This document shows positions 1 to 10,985 of a stretch of DNA of 64,000 bases, piece after piece. The translations under genes were made by a program, and so were the position numbers. The stretch covers positions 124,001 to 188,000 of the forward strand of contig JAJFZO010000272.1 in the NCBI GenBank assembly GCA_021397835.1. The letters run 5' to 3'. Source of the stretch: Moringa oleifera. Lineage: Eukaryota > Streptophyta > Magnoliopsida > Brassicales > Moringaceae. How positions within the stretch are numbered: the stretch's first letter is position 1; each line of letters opens with the position of its first letter. The notes beneath the pieces were generated by a model that did not search any database, was not told the DNA's origin, and was given only the letters and a program-made list of their open reading frames with translations.

Positions 1-2180
1 AGGTCTAAAGGATCGATAAGCCATGCATTCATAGCTCATGTTCATACTGAAAATCAGAATCAAATGAGCTTTTGCCTTTTGCTCTACACGAGATTTTTTT
101 TTTCTTGTTGAGTTCATCTTAGGACTCCTACGTTACCTGATAATGTCTTTTGCCTAGATTGGCCAGCCAAGGCTGGCCTTGGGTTCAAAAAGTAAGGTGA
201 CACCTCACCTCCGATTAAAGGAATAAGTAGAATAATGCTAAATGTAGTGGTATTTCACTTTTGCCATTGCCGGCTCCTACTTATCTTACTCTTCTCAAGT
301 CATTTCATAAAGTTAGACCAGAGTCAAACTTAATAGGGTCTTCTTTCCCTGCTAAGTTTGCTAAGCTCATTCCTTTGGCTATGGTTTCACTAAATAGTTA
401 ACAAGGATAGTTGGAATCTCATTAATCGATTCATGCGCGTCACTAATTAGATGATGAGGCATTTGGCTACTTAAGAGAGTCATAGTTACTCATGTTGTTT
501 ACTTATGCTTGGTTGAATTTCTTCACTTTGACATTTAAAGCAATTGGTAAAAATCACATTGCGTGAGCATCTGCAGGGACCATCGCAATGCTTTGTTTTA
601 ACTAAACTGTCGAATTCTCCTTATCCGTACCAATTGTAAGTTGGTTGTTCGACACTGGGAGATGGCCCTCAATGTAGGCATTCCCAATTCCTCTCTCAGT
701 CGACACGTGATGACCCGCTTTCGTTATGGGAGCAGCTCTAGCAGTCCATCGATAGTTGACAGGTTCGAGACTGGACCCTTGTGCCTAGGCCTAAGAGCCA
801 ATCCTTTTGCTGAGGTTACGAATCCATTTTGCCAACTTCCCTTGCCTACATTATTCCATCGACCAGAGGTGTTCACCTTGGAGACCTGATGCGGTTATGA
901 GTACGATCGGGCATAGGAGGCAGTCAGTCCTTTAGATTCTCAAGGTCCACCAAGGTCCCATCAGACACCATGCGACGTGCAGTGCTCTTTTAGCTGCTGT
1001 ACCCTACCTCTAGTTGAGTCATTTTCAAGGTGGGCACGTTGTTAAATAGAAAAGGTAACTTTTTCAAGATATTTTTGGACTCCGTAATGTTACTGTTAGC
1101 CACCGCGTCCCCGTTTTGAAATTTTGACTGGATCCCTTTTGAAGCTCACATGGAACCTTTCCCCCTTTTGGCCTTCAAAATTCTCATTTGAACATTTGCT
1201 ACTACCACCAAGACCTACATCGATGGCCGTATTGCCTAGGCTCGCACCCTAGGTTTACAACGACCACCTTGCCTTTTTACTCATGGGGGCTTGGTCATTA
1301 CCCCAACGGCCAGGTTTAGGTTGTGTGCTTTAGCACCATCCATTTTTAGGGCTAGTTGATTTGGAAAGTGAGTTATTATGCAATCCTAAGCAGATTTTGA
1401 CATCCATGACCACCGTGTTGCTGCCTTAATAGACTAACATCCTTTATAGGTTCTAGGTTAGCCCACAGTTAGGAACTGTAACTTGGCTTTCAGTTCATTT
1501 CGCATCACCAGTTTTTCTTACCAAAAAATGGCCTATTTGGAGCTCTCATTTATGTAGGATAGCTCAATGAAGTAATCGCCCCATCCTACATATTTGATGT
1601 TTGAGAATAGGTCAAGGGCATTGCACCCTCAACGCCTCTAATCATTGGCTTTACCCAATAAAAGTCATAGTTAAGCTTAATTATCTTGATGGAAACTTTG
1701 GAAGAAACCAGATACTAGACGATTCAATTAGCGTTTCGCTCCTATACCCAAGTTAAACAAATGATTTGCACATCAGTATCGCTGCGAGCCTCCACTAACA
1801 GGCGTGCTCACACTTAAGCCCTTCTCAAAAACCCTAGGTTGGTCGATGGTGCACTCGTGGGGATCCCACCAATCAGCTTCATTTCACCTTACGAGTTTAC
1901 TTTCTTATTGACTCGCATGCATTTAGACTCTTTGCTCCATGTTTCAAGACAGGTTGAATGGAAAGCCTACTAGTTGATGTCAGAAGCGCATAAGAGCTAA
2001 AACACGCCACATGACATGCATTACTAGCCACAATCTTGACAATGATGTCTCCATAAGCATATCGAAGGCTAGGATTGGGGTCATCGTTGTAATCCACATC
2101 GATCTGCACCCTAAGTTAATTGAAGAACCAACTTGTGATCATTCCATATTCGATTGAGGTGCATCGTCAACCTTTATTCA

Positions 2181-2221
<41 letters not shown>

Positions 2222-2601
2222 GAATTTCATTTTTATCTTTCCCTTATGGTGCTTATTCGGTTTTGTTTCTCGCTCGTATTTAGCCTTACATGAAAATTAT
2301 CGCTCCAATGGGGCTGCATGCCCAAACAACCTGATTCGTTGACAACACCTCATGGTGCGATAGGGTCTAAATGAGATGGGCCTCTCACCTTTTTTGGCAT
2401 CCCTTTACAAGAGACTTGAGCCTCGCTCTGTCACTAAGGACACTTCTCCAGACTATAATTCAAGTGTTGAAGGCTCTCGATTTTCAAGCTGGGCTTTTCC
2501 TTGTCCGTTCACCGTTATTAAGGGACTTCTTGTTAGTTTCTTTTCCTCTGCTTATTGATATCCTTAAACTCAATGAGCGTTCTCGCCAAACCTGGGTTTG
2601 C
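1..2601 (-). pseudogene. 25S rRNA pseudogene, 5' part (3' part lies outside the window)
   Basis: Read on the minus strand, this stretch follows plant 25S rRNA closely and continuously from its 5' end (about 2601) to the window edge. Recognisable plus-strand landmarks are the reverse complements of the 5' segment (gacaatttcaagcactcttt near 2191 and cttattgatat near 2551), tacccaagttaaacaaatga near 1746, and gacctgatgcggttatgag near 884. It cannot be a working gene. Conserved core segments are missing, for example near 1142, where the block ending in the conserved gtgccgttcacatgg is cut to tcacatgg, and near 1796, where about 60 bases are lost. Most other differences are C-to-T or G-to-A. The comparison is with 25S recalled from memory, not a computed alignment. 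In a live unit this would be the large-subunit rRNA made by RNA polymerase I in the nucleolus. Confidence 0.93.
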
Positions 2602-2807
2602 ATCTAGATTAATCGATCACTTGTTTATAAGCCATAAGCGAGTGACATGCGCACGAGGGAGCACAAGGTTTTTTCTACTACCGAAAAGCCATTACGAGGC
2701 ATTACTCAAGACTCGTTTTCAGGCCAATCACAAGCTAGAGGTGCACGGGAGGCCAACATTAGCCCCACGATGTCTCTCCCTTCCCCAGGCGATCAGGGGA
2801 AAGTGTG
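2602..2807 (-). other. ITS2 remnant between 5.8S and 25S pseudogenes
   Basis: This segment of about 206 bp lies between the 5' end of the 25S pseudogene and the 3' end of the 5.8S pseudogene, which is the position and normal length of a plant ITS2. Its sequence is not conserved enough to identify beyond position. The open frames that cross it run on into the 5.8S and are not genes. Confidence 0.8.
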
Positions 2808-2970
2808 CGTGACATCCAAACAAACGTGCCTTCGGCCATATGACTTTGGGTGCAACTTATGTTCAAAGACTCAATGGTTCATAAAATTCTGCAATTCACA
2901 TCAAGTATCAAATTTCGTTATGTTCTTCATCGATGCGAGAGCTGAGATATTTGTTACCAAGAGTTGTTTT
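2808..2970 (-). pseudogene. 5.8S rRNA pseudogene
   Basis: About 163 bp, the normal length of plant 5.8S (near 164). The plus strand shows the reverse complement of the hallmark core, ttcttcatcgatgcgagagc at 2923-2942, followed by a decayed form of the 5' end (gagttgtttt, normally gagagtcgtgt or similar). Towards the 3' end, normal minus-strand gaaccatcgag reads gaaccattgag, gaacgcaag reads gaacataag, and ttgcgcc reads ttgcacc. Each lost site was a CpG, so the copy looks like a formerly methylated rDNA unit that has decayed. It lies between ITS1 and ITS2 in the correct order. Confidence 0.93.
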
Positions 2971-3088
2971 ACATATCTAAGAATGACATGGCCACCCATC
3001 ACACATCAAAATTGGGGCGTGCTCATTCATTTGGCTACCTTGGCACATCCTGTGCTATGAGTTTTGTTATTATGCATCACAAGTGGCT
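2971..3088 (-). other. ITS1 remnant
   Basis: About 118 bp between the 5.8S 5' end and the 18S 3' end. This is shorter than the usual angiosperm ITS1 (roughly 200 bp or more) and far shorter than conifer ITS1, so part has probably been deleted. No other content is recognised. Confidence 0.72.
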
Positions 3089-5053
3089 TGATATCATTCT
3101 ACCTCTCAAGTGTGCTTACATCCTATTACGACATCTCCTTTCTCTAAATGATAAGGTTCAATGGACTTCTCGTGACCTTAAGAGTGACAAAGTGCCCATT
3201 TCATCGCGATTCAAATACTTCATCGGACCATCCAATCGGTAGGAGCGACGAGCAATTTGTATAAAGGGTAGGGACATAGGTAACGCTAGCTAATGACTTG
3301 TGCTTACTAAAAATTCCTCGTTGAAGACCAACAATTGCAATGATCTATCTCCATCATGATGAAATTTCAAAGATTACCTGGATTTATCGGCCAAGATTAT
3401 AAGCTCATTGAATACTTCAATGTAACACACATGTAGCCCAAAACATCTAAGGGCATCATAAACCTATTATTGCCTCAAAATTCCTTGGCCTAAGTGGCCA
3501 TAGTCCCTTTAAGAAGATGATCGTGGAAGGTCACTTTTCTGTAACATCTCATTTGTTAATGGAACTAACCAGACAAATTGCTCCACCAACTAAGAACTAC
3601 CATGCACCACTACCATAGAATCAAGAGAGAGCTCCTAGTTTGTCAATCCATACTATGTTTGGACTTGGTAAATTTTCTCGTGTTGAGTCAAATTAAGCCA
3701 CAGGTTCCACTCTTGGTGTTACCCTTTTATCAATTCCTTTAAGATTCAACCTTGCAACCATACTCCCTCGAAACTCAACATCCCCTGATCCTTTATCGGC
3801 ATCATTAATGGTTAAGACTATGACGACATCTGATTGTCTTCAAGCCTTCAACTTTCGTTCTTGATTGATGAAAACATCCTTGGTAAATGCTTTCACAATT
3901 GTTCATCTTTCATAAATCCAAGAATTACACCTATGATTGTGAAATATGAATGCCACTGACTTTCCCTATTAATTATTACTCTGGCATCTGAAGGCCAATA
4001 GAATAAAAGCAAAATCTTATGATGTTACCCCATACTAATGAATTTAGAGGCAAGCTTTCTTTAAGCATTCTAATTTCTTCAAAGTAACAGTACTAGAGGC
4101 ACAACCTGGCCAATTAAGGCTTGGAGCACATTATTCGCAATAGGACCAGCCAATCGGTGCACACCATAGGCGGCCCGGCTATCGCACCCTATGGTCCAAC
4201 TACGAGCTTTTTAACTGTAAAACCTTAAATATATGCTATTAGAGCGAGAATTATAAAAGCTAATCGTAGGTTTTTTTTTCTCCATTGGAATAATAGGGCC
4301 GTTGTGCTCATTACTAAACTTGTTGAAGAGATGAAATACAACCAAGGTATACCTTTTTGATCAGAGGTTGAATCGATTATCTAAAGAAGAATTAGACCAA
4401 AAATTAGGATACATTTTGGAAAAATAAAACTTCCATCGAAGAAAAGCAAATGAAAGGCTTTCATAAAAATTATCGTAGAGTCGAGAATGAAATTTTCATT
4501 CCGTACATGCCAGATCATGAATTAGTAACTACATCCAATCTCCAAAAAAATCCCAATTGTTTTGAACTTTTTATTTTTGGAATGGAATATTTACGGAATC
4601 ACCATGAACATGGCTGCTAACACCAAACTTGCCCTTTAATGGATCCTCATTAAGAGATTTAAATTGTACTCATTCTAATTATTAGACTCGAAGAGCTCGA
4701 TATTATTTTATTGCTTGTCACCACTATAATAGGCAACTATCCTACCATTAAAAGTTGATAGGGTACGAATTTAAATGATGCATCACCAGCATGATGGCCT
4801 TGTAATCCATCGAGTTATCATGAATCATCAATGCAATAGGCAAAGCCTGTATTGACATTTTGTCTAATGAATGCACCCCTTTTAAAAGTCATGGTTTATT
4901 GCACGCATTAGCTCTAAAATTACTACAGTTATCCGAGTAATAGGTACCATCAAACAAACTATAACTGATTTAATGAGCCATTTGTAGTTTTAAAGTCTGA
5001 ATTACTTCATACTTACACATGCATGGCTTAATCATTGGTAGGATCCACTAGGT
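3089..5053 (-). pseudogene. 18S rRNA pseudogene with insertion and core deletions
   Basis: The whole 18S can be followed on the minus strand. The 3' end is near 3089 (decayed forms of the tcacctacgg and acgacttctcc landmarks at 3100-3130). The centre reads gttgaagaccaacaattgca near 3321 and tgagtcaaattaagccacag near 3683. The 5' end is at 5053, where the normal ctggcaggatcaacctggt reads ttggtaggatccactaggt. It spans about 1965 bp against a usual 1.8 kb, the net of a foreign insertion of about 340 bp (4255-4594) and several losses in conserved parts: about 60 bases near 3775, about 115 bases near 4725, and about 20 bases near 5033. Substitutions are mostly C-to-T and G-to-A. It cannot give a functional small-subunit rRNA. 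Confidence 0.94.
4255..4594. other. AT-rich insertion inside the 18S pseudogene
   Basis: The 18S sequence runs normally to gagaattat (4246-4254) and resumes at ggaatcacc (4595-4603). Both correspond to the single conserved segment ggaattacc next to the universal ggctgctggcacc core, the 530-loop region. The roughly 340 bp between them are AT-rich, have no 18S counterpart, and contain no long open frame. The apparent doubling of about 8-9 bp at the edges looks like a target-site duplication. I see no clear terminal inverted repeats or poly(A) tail. I do not recognise the source. Confidence 0.7.
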
Positions 5054-5952
5054 ACCATCCTTCAACACATCATGCTAGCGAGGACCAGAGCGTGCTACAA
5101 GGCTTGTGAAGGCAAAAGCTATCACAAGTCATCATTCAAAATCGATAGGATGTAGGATAAATACTTTCGCTTAAATAGGCAGAGGTTTAGGTCACCCCTA
5201 TCATAATACCTTTCATGTGGAAGGGATAGTCAAGTGCCCATGCACTAAAACAATAGCATGGCGAAGATAACCATGGTTGGAACATGAGGCTCAGATGAGG
5301 TTTCAACCTGTGCTCGCGAAGGGACATGATGCAAAGACAAACAACTTGAATCATCAAATTTCGTTTGTGCAGGCAAGCAACATAAGGTCCTAAAGTCACC
5401 CATGAATGCTAACATGGGGCTTGGGGTCAAGGTAAAGCAACGTGCTAGCCGATAGTTTGATGCGAATGAAGCCTACTAATGCATATGACAAGATTACCAA
5501 CTCATACACTGCATGTACAAATGGCTAGTAATAGCACCAAACGAGCTATAAGATGACTAGCGAAGGGCCTATCGATCATGCAAGCCACTGAGTGCCATCG
5601 TAAACAAGTTACAACATGAAAATGCCTCGATAGCAAAGGAAAATTTTTCGATGGCAAGGGGCCATCAATGAGGCCTTAGTAGTAGAGGTGTCATGCGATG
5701 CTCGGGCTAAGCGTGTGAGTGACTCGATGTTAAAAACCAAAGATCGTGTCATTAATCGCACTGCATAAAGAGTCCACCTTAGTAAGTCTGGGCGTAGGGA
5801 TCAACCCTTGCATCTGTCGCCCTGAGGCCCTATGGCAAACGACTTTGCATGCTCAAAATTCCCCAAGCAAGGTAGGCCCTGGTGCAGCATGCATCATCAT
5901 TAGCTTTGTTGCCCACACTGTTGAGCTTGTCTAGTCATATCTCCGCTTATTA

Positions 5953-6031
5953 TCCCATAATTTATCTCATTTCATTGCCTACTATTTAGCGAATTTCGTT
6001 TCCCATAATTTTTCCCACCTCATTGGCTACT
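5953..6031. repeat. Short direct repeat, two copies 48 bp apart
   Basis: Two copies of a module of about 31 bp, starting tcccataattt and ending in ttgcctact or ttggctact, lie at 5953-5983 and 6001-6031. It is the only clear short repetition in this part of the spacer and is distinct from families A and B. It may be a remnant of spacer subrepeats. Confidence 0.75.
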
Positions 6032-6289
6032 GATCAAATATGCCCACATTGGTCAGTTGACGCAGCAAGTTTCCTAGCGACCAGTGGTGATGGCTGCCAC
6101 AGCCTCGCACCATCAGCTCGATGGGCAAGGTGGCAAGCCACCAAGCCCATGTCATGTGTATAGAGTTCCCCAAGCCTAGCGCGTGCTTATGTGGGGTGGG
6201 CAGGGGGCAGCACGTATGGCCCTTGAGCACCCATCAAACAAGTAAGCTCTTTCCCTTTAAAGAGTCTTAAACAAAAATTTATTTTTAGG

Positions 6290-6560
6290 AAGAGGAAACA
6301 TTAATATGTCTGAGTCATCATAATGGGTCTAAACAATTATTTACAAGGAATTTTGAGCTGAAATTTTGCACAGATTTAGAGAAAATTTGATTTACCAACA
6401 CAAAAAATTTTAGAATTTTTTGAGCATATATTTTTTTCATGAATGTCTTATAACCAAAAATTCAAAAAATCTTGAAAAATAGCCTATAAGTCACCATGCT
6501 TCCAAATTCAAGGGTCAGACTCCCAATGAATTGCATGATTTATCTAAGCAATTTTTAATG
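6290..6560. other. AT-rich segment between ETS-like spacer and repeat array
   Basis: This is markedly richer in A and T than its surroundings, with runs such as aaaaaattttagaatttttt near 6401 and a catatattttttt stretch near 6424. In plant rDNA an AT-rich tract often lies just upstream of the Pol I start, between the subrepeats and the ETS, and this segment has that position relative to the 18S pseudogene. That role is inferred from position only. Confidence 0.45.
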
Positions 6561-6724
6561 CAATTCAATGAGCAAAATACCATCAATTCACTAAAAGTTT
6601 GCAACTGGGCATTGCAGCTAGCCCATTGGGGTAGCGGTGCCTCAAGAGGGCTTGTCCGGTGCACCTGCAAACACCCATGGATACCTTGAGAGACCAGCAC
6701 AGCCTGGGTCCGTAGTCTATCCCA

Positions 6725-9700
6725 GCTTGCCCATGAGGCCGCATGCTGGGCCTTTCACCTATCATGCGCATGTTGGGGGCAATCGTGGATTGCCTCCCGT
6801 GCCTATGGTCTGGGTGATACAGCCTTTCTGGCATGCTCATTAGACATATGATCAAGGGACAATGACGAGGGTCTCACTTAAGTGGGGTGCCTTTTGCATG
6901 GCTAGCGCACCTCCTTCGATCGTAAGCTGGGCTTTTAGCCTATGCTATCACTATAAGGGCAACCTTGGCTTGCCTCCCTTGCCCATGGTGTAAGTGACAT
7001 GGATCTTTTGGCATGCTCCCTAGGCACATAATCGAGGGTCAATGATAAGGGTTTGGCACTTCTGAAGTGCCCTTAGCATGGCAAGAGCACCCCATGTAGC
7101 TGCATGCTAAGCATTCGGCCCATGTCGTGCCCATGGTCCATAGGCCACTGCTCTTTTGGCATGCTTATTGGGTACACAATCAAAGGATAATGATGATGGT
7201 CAAGCTCGCGTGGGGCACCATTGATAGGGCCGACACGCCTAATATGATCACTTGCATGCATGCCGTGCCTATTGAAGGTAGCCGTGGCTTGCCTCTCATA
7301 GCTATGGTCTAGGTGACTCGACTCTCTTGGCATGATTGCTTGGCACATGATTGAGGGAAAATGATGAGGGTCTAGCATGCTTGAGGCGCCTTTGGCATGG
7401 CAGAAGCACCTCATGCAGTCACTTGCTAGGCCTTTCACCCATGTAGTTCCCATGGTCCTTACAACATAGCTCTCCTAGCATGCTCGTTGGGCACACGATG
7501 GAGGGACAATGATGATGCTCAAGCAGGCAGGGGCGTCAATGGTAGGGCTAGCATACCCGGTGCGACAGCTCGCGTGGCCTTCCGTTTATGCCATGCCTAT
7601 TAAGGGCAATCGTGGCTTGTTTTATGTTCGCTGGGCACATTATCAAGGGATAGTGAAGAGGATCTAGCATGGCGTGAGGCACCCAAGGTTGTGCTTACGT
7701 GCCTTATGCGGTCGCACTCTAGGCCTTGCATCTGCCATACCGGTTAGGGGTAGTCATGGCTTGCCTCCTATACCCATTATTTGGGTAACATGGCTCCCAT
7801 GGTGCGCTTGCTAGGCACCTTGTTGAAGGATAGTGACAAGGGTTTAGCTCACATAGGGCGACCTCAGTGGCTACACGCTCGGCATCCTACCTTCATCGAG
7901 CCTGCTCGGGGCAGCTATAGCTTGCCTGCATGACCATGGTATGGGCGATGAGGCTCTTGTGGCACACTCACTGGGCACACTATGGAGGGACAACGATAAG
8001 GATTTGGCTCTTATATGGTGCCCTTGGACTTGCTGGTGTGCCCTTTACGATCACGCTAGGCCTTCCACCTATGTTGTGCCTGTTGGTAGCAATCATGGCT
8101 TGCTTATTGTGCCCACTATCCAAGCAACGTAGGTCTAGCACGCATAAGGCGCCCTTGGTTGTGCTAGTGCGCCCTATGTTGTCGAATGCTAGGCTTTCTA
8201 CCCATGCCATTCCTGCTGAAGGCAACTATGACTTTCCTTGCTTGCCATTTTCCGAGCAATACGACTCTCTTAACACATTAGCTAAGCACACTATCAAGAG
8301 GCGACAAATGAGGGTTTGGCTATGTTGGCCCGCCTTTAATGACCACACATTAGGCCTACTATCGAGGTAGTCGTTGCTTTAGTGGCACCCCCGTTAGGCA
8401 CACTATAGAGGGATTATGCCAAGGGTCTAGCTCGCATGGGGCACCCTTGGCTTGACCGGTATGCCTTTTGGTGCCAGCCGTGGATTATCTCCACCCTCAA
8501 TGGGCACACTATTGTGGGACAGTAATGAGGCTCTAGACTACGTGGGGTACCCTCGATTGGGCTTGCGAGCCCTTTGCAACAACACGCTGGGTCTTTCGCC
8601 CAAGTCGTGCCTGCTGAAGGCAACCGTGCCCATGGTTCAGGCGACAAGGCTCTCCTAGCACAGTCGGTAGGCACACTATTGAGGGACAGCAACGAGGGAC
8701 TAGCTCGCTAGGCCTTTCACCCATGTCGTACCTACTGGGGACATTCATGGCTTGCCTCTCGTGCCCGTGGTCCAAGTAATATGGCTCTCTTGGAATGCTT
8801 GCGAGACACACAATTGAGGGATAACGATGAGGGTTAGGCTAACATGTGGCACCCTTAGTTATTCTGGCATGCCCATTACTGCTGCAACATTGTCTTCACG
8901 GGCAACTATGGCTTACTTCCCTTGCCCATGGTCCAAGCAACGCAGCTCTCTTGGCATGCATGTTGGGCATACTATCGAGGAACAACTTTAAGGGCCTAAC
9001 TTGAGTGAGGCGCCTTTAACCTTGCTGGTGTGCCCTTTGCAGCCACATGCTTAGCCTTGTGCCTGCTATGGAAAACCATAACTTGTCTCCTATGCCTATG
9101 GTTTGAGCAATGTGGCTCTCCTAGCACACTTACTGTGCACATTATTAAAGGATAGCAACAAGGATCTGGCTCGCATAAGGCATCCTTGGCTTTGCACACA
9201 CGCTCTTTACGGCCTCACGTTGGGCTTTCTGCCTATGTCATGCCTGCTTGAGGCAATTATGGCTTACGTCCCGTGCAATTGGTCCTAGTGACAAAGCTCT
9301 CTTAGCACACTTGCTAGGCATATTATCAACAAAGAATGATAAGTGCCTAGCTTACATAAGGTACCCATGGGTGTGCAGGCATACCCAATGCAACCGTGCA
9401 CTTGGTCTTTTGCCCATGTTGTTCTTACTGAAGCCAGTTGTGGCATACCTCTTGTGCCTATGGTTTGAGTGACATGATTTTCCCCCCATGCTTTATGAGA
9501 ACACGACTTTCACGTAGGGCGCACTTGAGTAGGTTGGAGTGCTTTGAAGGGCCGCATGGTGAAGCCTATCGCCCACGTCATGCCTACTGCGGCAAGCTGT
9601 AACATATTTCCCGTGCCCATGGTTTGGGCAACGTGGCTCTTCTAGCATACTCGTTGGGCACATTATCGAGGGACAATAATGAGCATCTAGATAGTATAAG

Positions 9701-10985
9701 GTGCCCTTTGTTATGCAGACGAGCCTTGTGTAGTGGCACGATGGGCCTTCCGCCCATACCATACCTACCAGAGGTAGCCGTGACGTGCCTCTCGTGCCCA
9801 TGGTACGAGTGACATAGCTCTCCTAGCATGCTCGTTAGGCACACTATTAAGGGATAGTAACGAAGGTCTTGCTCAGATGATATGCCCTTGGCTATGATAT
9901 CAAACCTTATATTGCCGCACACTAGGCCTTTTGCCATGTCTTACTTGCTAAAGGCAACCGTGGTTCGCCTTTCTTGCCTATGGTTTGGGAAACGCGGCTC
10001 TATTGGCACATGCACTGGCCTTACTATCAAGGGACAGTGATGATGGTCTGGCTTATGTGGGGTGCACTTGGCCTGGCTAACGCACCCTATGCAGCCACAT
10101 GGTGGGCCTTATACCTATGTAGTGCCATTCAGAGGTAGCCGTGGCTTGCGTACCATCCCTATAATTTGGGTGACATGATTTTCCAACATGCTCGTTGGGC
10201 ACACTATTGAAGGAGAATGACGAGAGTTTAGCTACTATCGGGTGCCTTTGGTTATGTTGGCACCCCTATGCTATTAGTGAGCCTTCTATCGATGTCATGC
10301 CTACTATAGGCAATGATAGCTTGCCTCCCAAGCTCGTGGTCTAGGAAATGTGGCTTTCTTGGTACGCTTGCTAAGCACACTATCAAAGGACTATGATGAG
10401 GGTCTATCTCGCATGAAGTGCCTTTGGCCTATCTAGCATGCCTTGTGCAGCTGCACGGTTGGCCTTATGCCCATGATGTGCTTGTTGGGGGCAACATAGC
10501 TTATTTATGTGCCCATGGTCCTGGCGATGCAGCTCTTTTAGCATAATTTTTGGGCACATTATTGAGGGACGATGATGAGGGTAGAACTCATGTAGGGTAC
10601 CTTTTAGCTGTGCTAGCAGGCCCTGTACTACCCATGCTAGGCCTTCCGCCCATGTTGTACATGCTGGAGATAGCTGTGGCTTGGATCTAATGCCCATGTT
10701 CTAAATGACGTGACTCACTTGGCACACTTGTTGGGCACACTGTTGAGGGACAATGACGAGGGTCAGGCTAGCGTAGGTGCCCTTACCTTTGATAGCCCAC
10801 CTTGTACAGCTAAACATTGGGCCTTTCGCCCATGTTGTGCCTATCATGGGTAGTTGTGACTTGACTCATGTTCCCATGGTTCGTGCGACGTTGCTATCTT
10901 AGCATGCTTACTAGCACACTATCATGGGATAATAATGAGGGTTTGGCTGGCATAGGGTGCCCTTGGTTGTGCTCATGTGCCCTAA
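6725..10985 (+). repeat. Tandem repeat family A, block 1
   Basis: About 25 head-to-tail, strongly diverged monomers, usually 150-180 bp apart. The best preserved part is a box like cactatcgagggacaatga followed by tgagggt, seen for example near 6851, 7031, 7350, 7497, 7640, 7822, 8677, 8811 and 9660. Other recurrent parts are gggcctttcgcccatgt and gtgcccatggtctggg. Every copy has the same orientation. Copies differ largely by C/T and G/A, and the inferred ancestral unit is rich in CpG. Open frames up to 146 codons run through the block because of the repeats and do not look like genes. Positions are by eye, and the left edge is gradual. Confidence 0.9.

Larger units (their letters stand above)
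5054..6724 (-). other. 18S-proximal spacer: probable external transcribed spacer and promoter zone
   Basis: About 1.67 kb of mostly single-copy sequence directly upstream (minus-strand sense) of the 18S 5' end, before the tandem array begins. No credible gene is seen. By position it should hold the 5' external transcribed spacer and the Pol I start site of the decayed unit. It contains a GC-richer part (6050-6240), an AT-rich part (about 6290-6560) and a short direct repeat (5953-6031). A clear plant Pol I start motif of the TATATA-(A/G)GGG type was not found, so the exact start site is not called. Confidence 0.6.

Noticed and set aside
641..889. 82-codon plus-strand open frame
   Set aside because: It lies antisense within the 25S pseudogene. 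The sequence is explained as rRNA, and the peptide has no recognisable domain.
2555..3242. Overlapping plus-strand open frames of 85-137 codons
   Set aside because: They run antisense through the 25S end, ITS2, 5.8S, ITS1 and the 18S end. No start context or protein motif supports them.
4255..4594. Organelle gene fragment within the 18S insertion
   Set aside because: The base composition would allow it, but I could not match any plastid or mitochondrial gene with confidence, so the source is left open.
6480..6500. Possible Pol I start motif (minus-strand acttataggc)
   Set aside because: It only weakly resembles the plant TATATA-(A/G)GGG start site. One short match in AT-rich decayed DNA is not enough.
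7073..10697. Many open frames of 60-146 codons on both strands
   Set aside because: They follow the family A monomers, overlap each other on opposite strands, and repeat the same peptide pieces in shifting frames.
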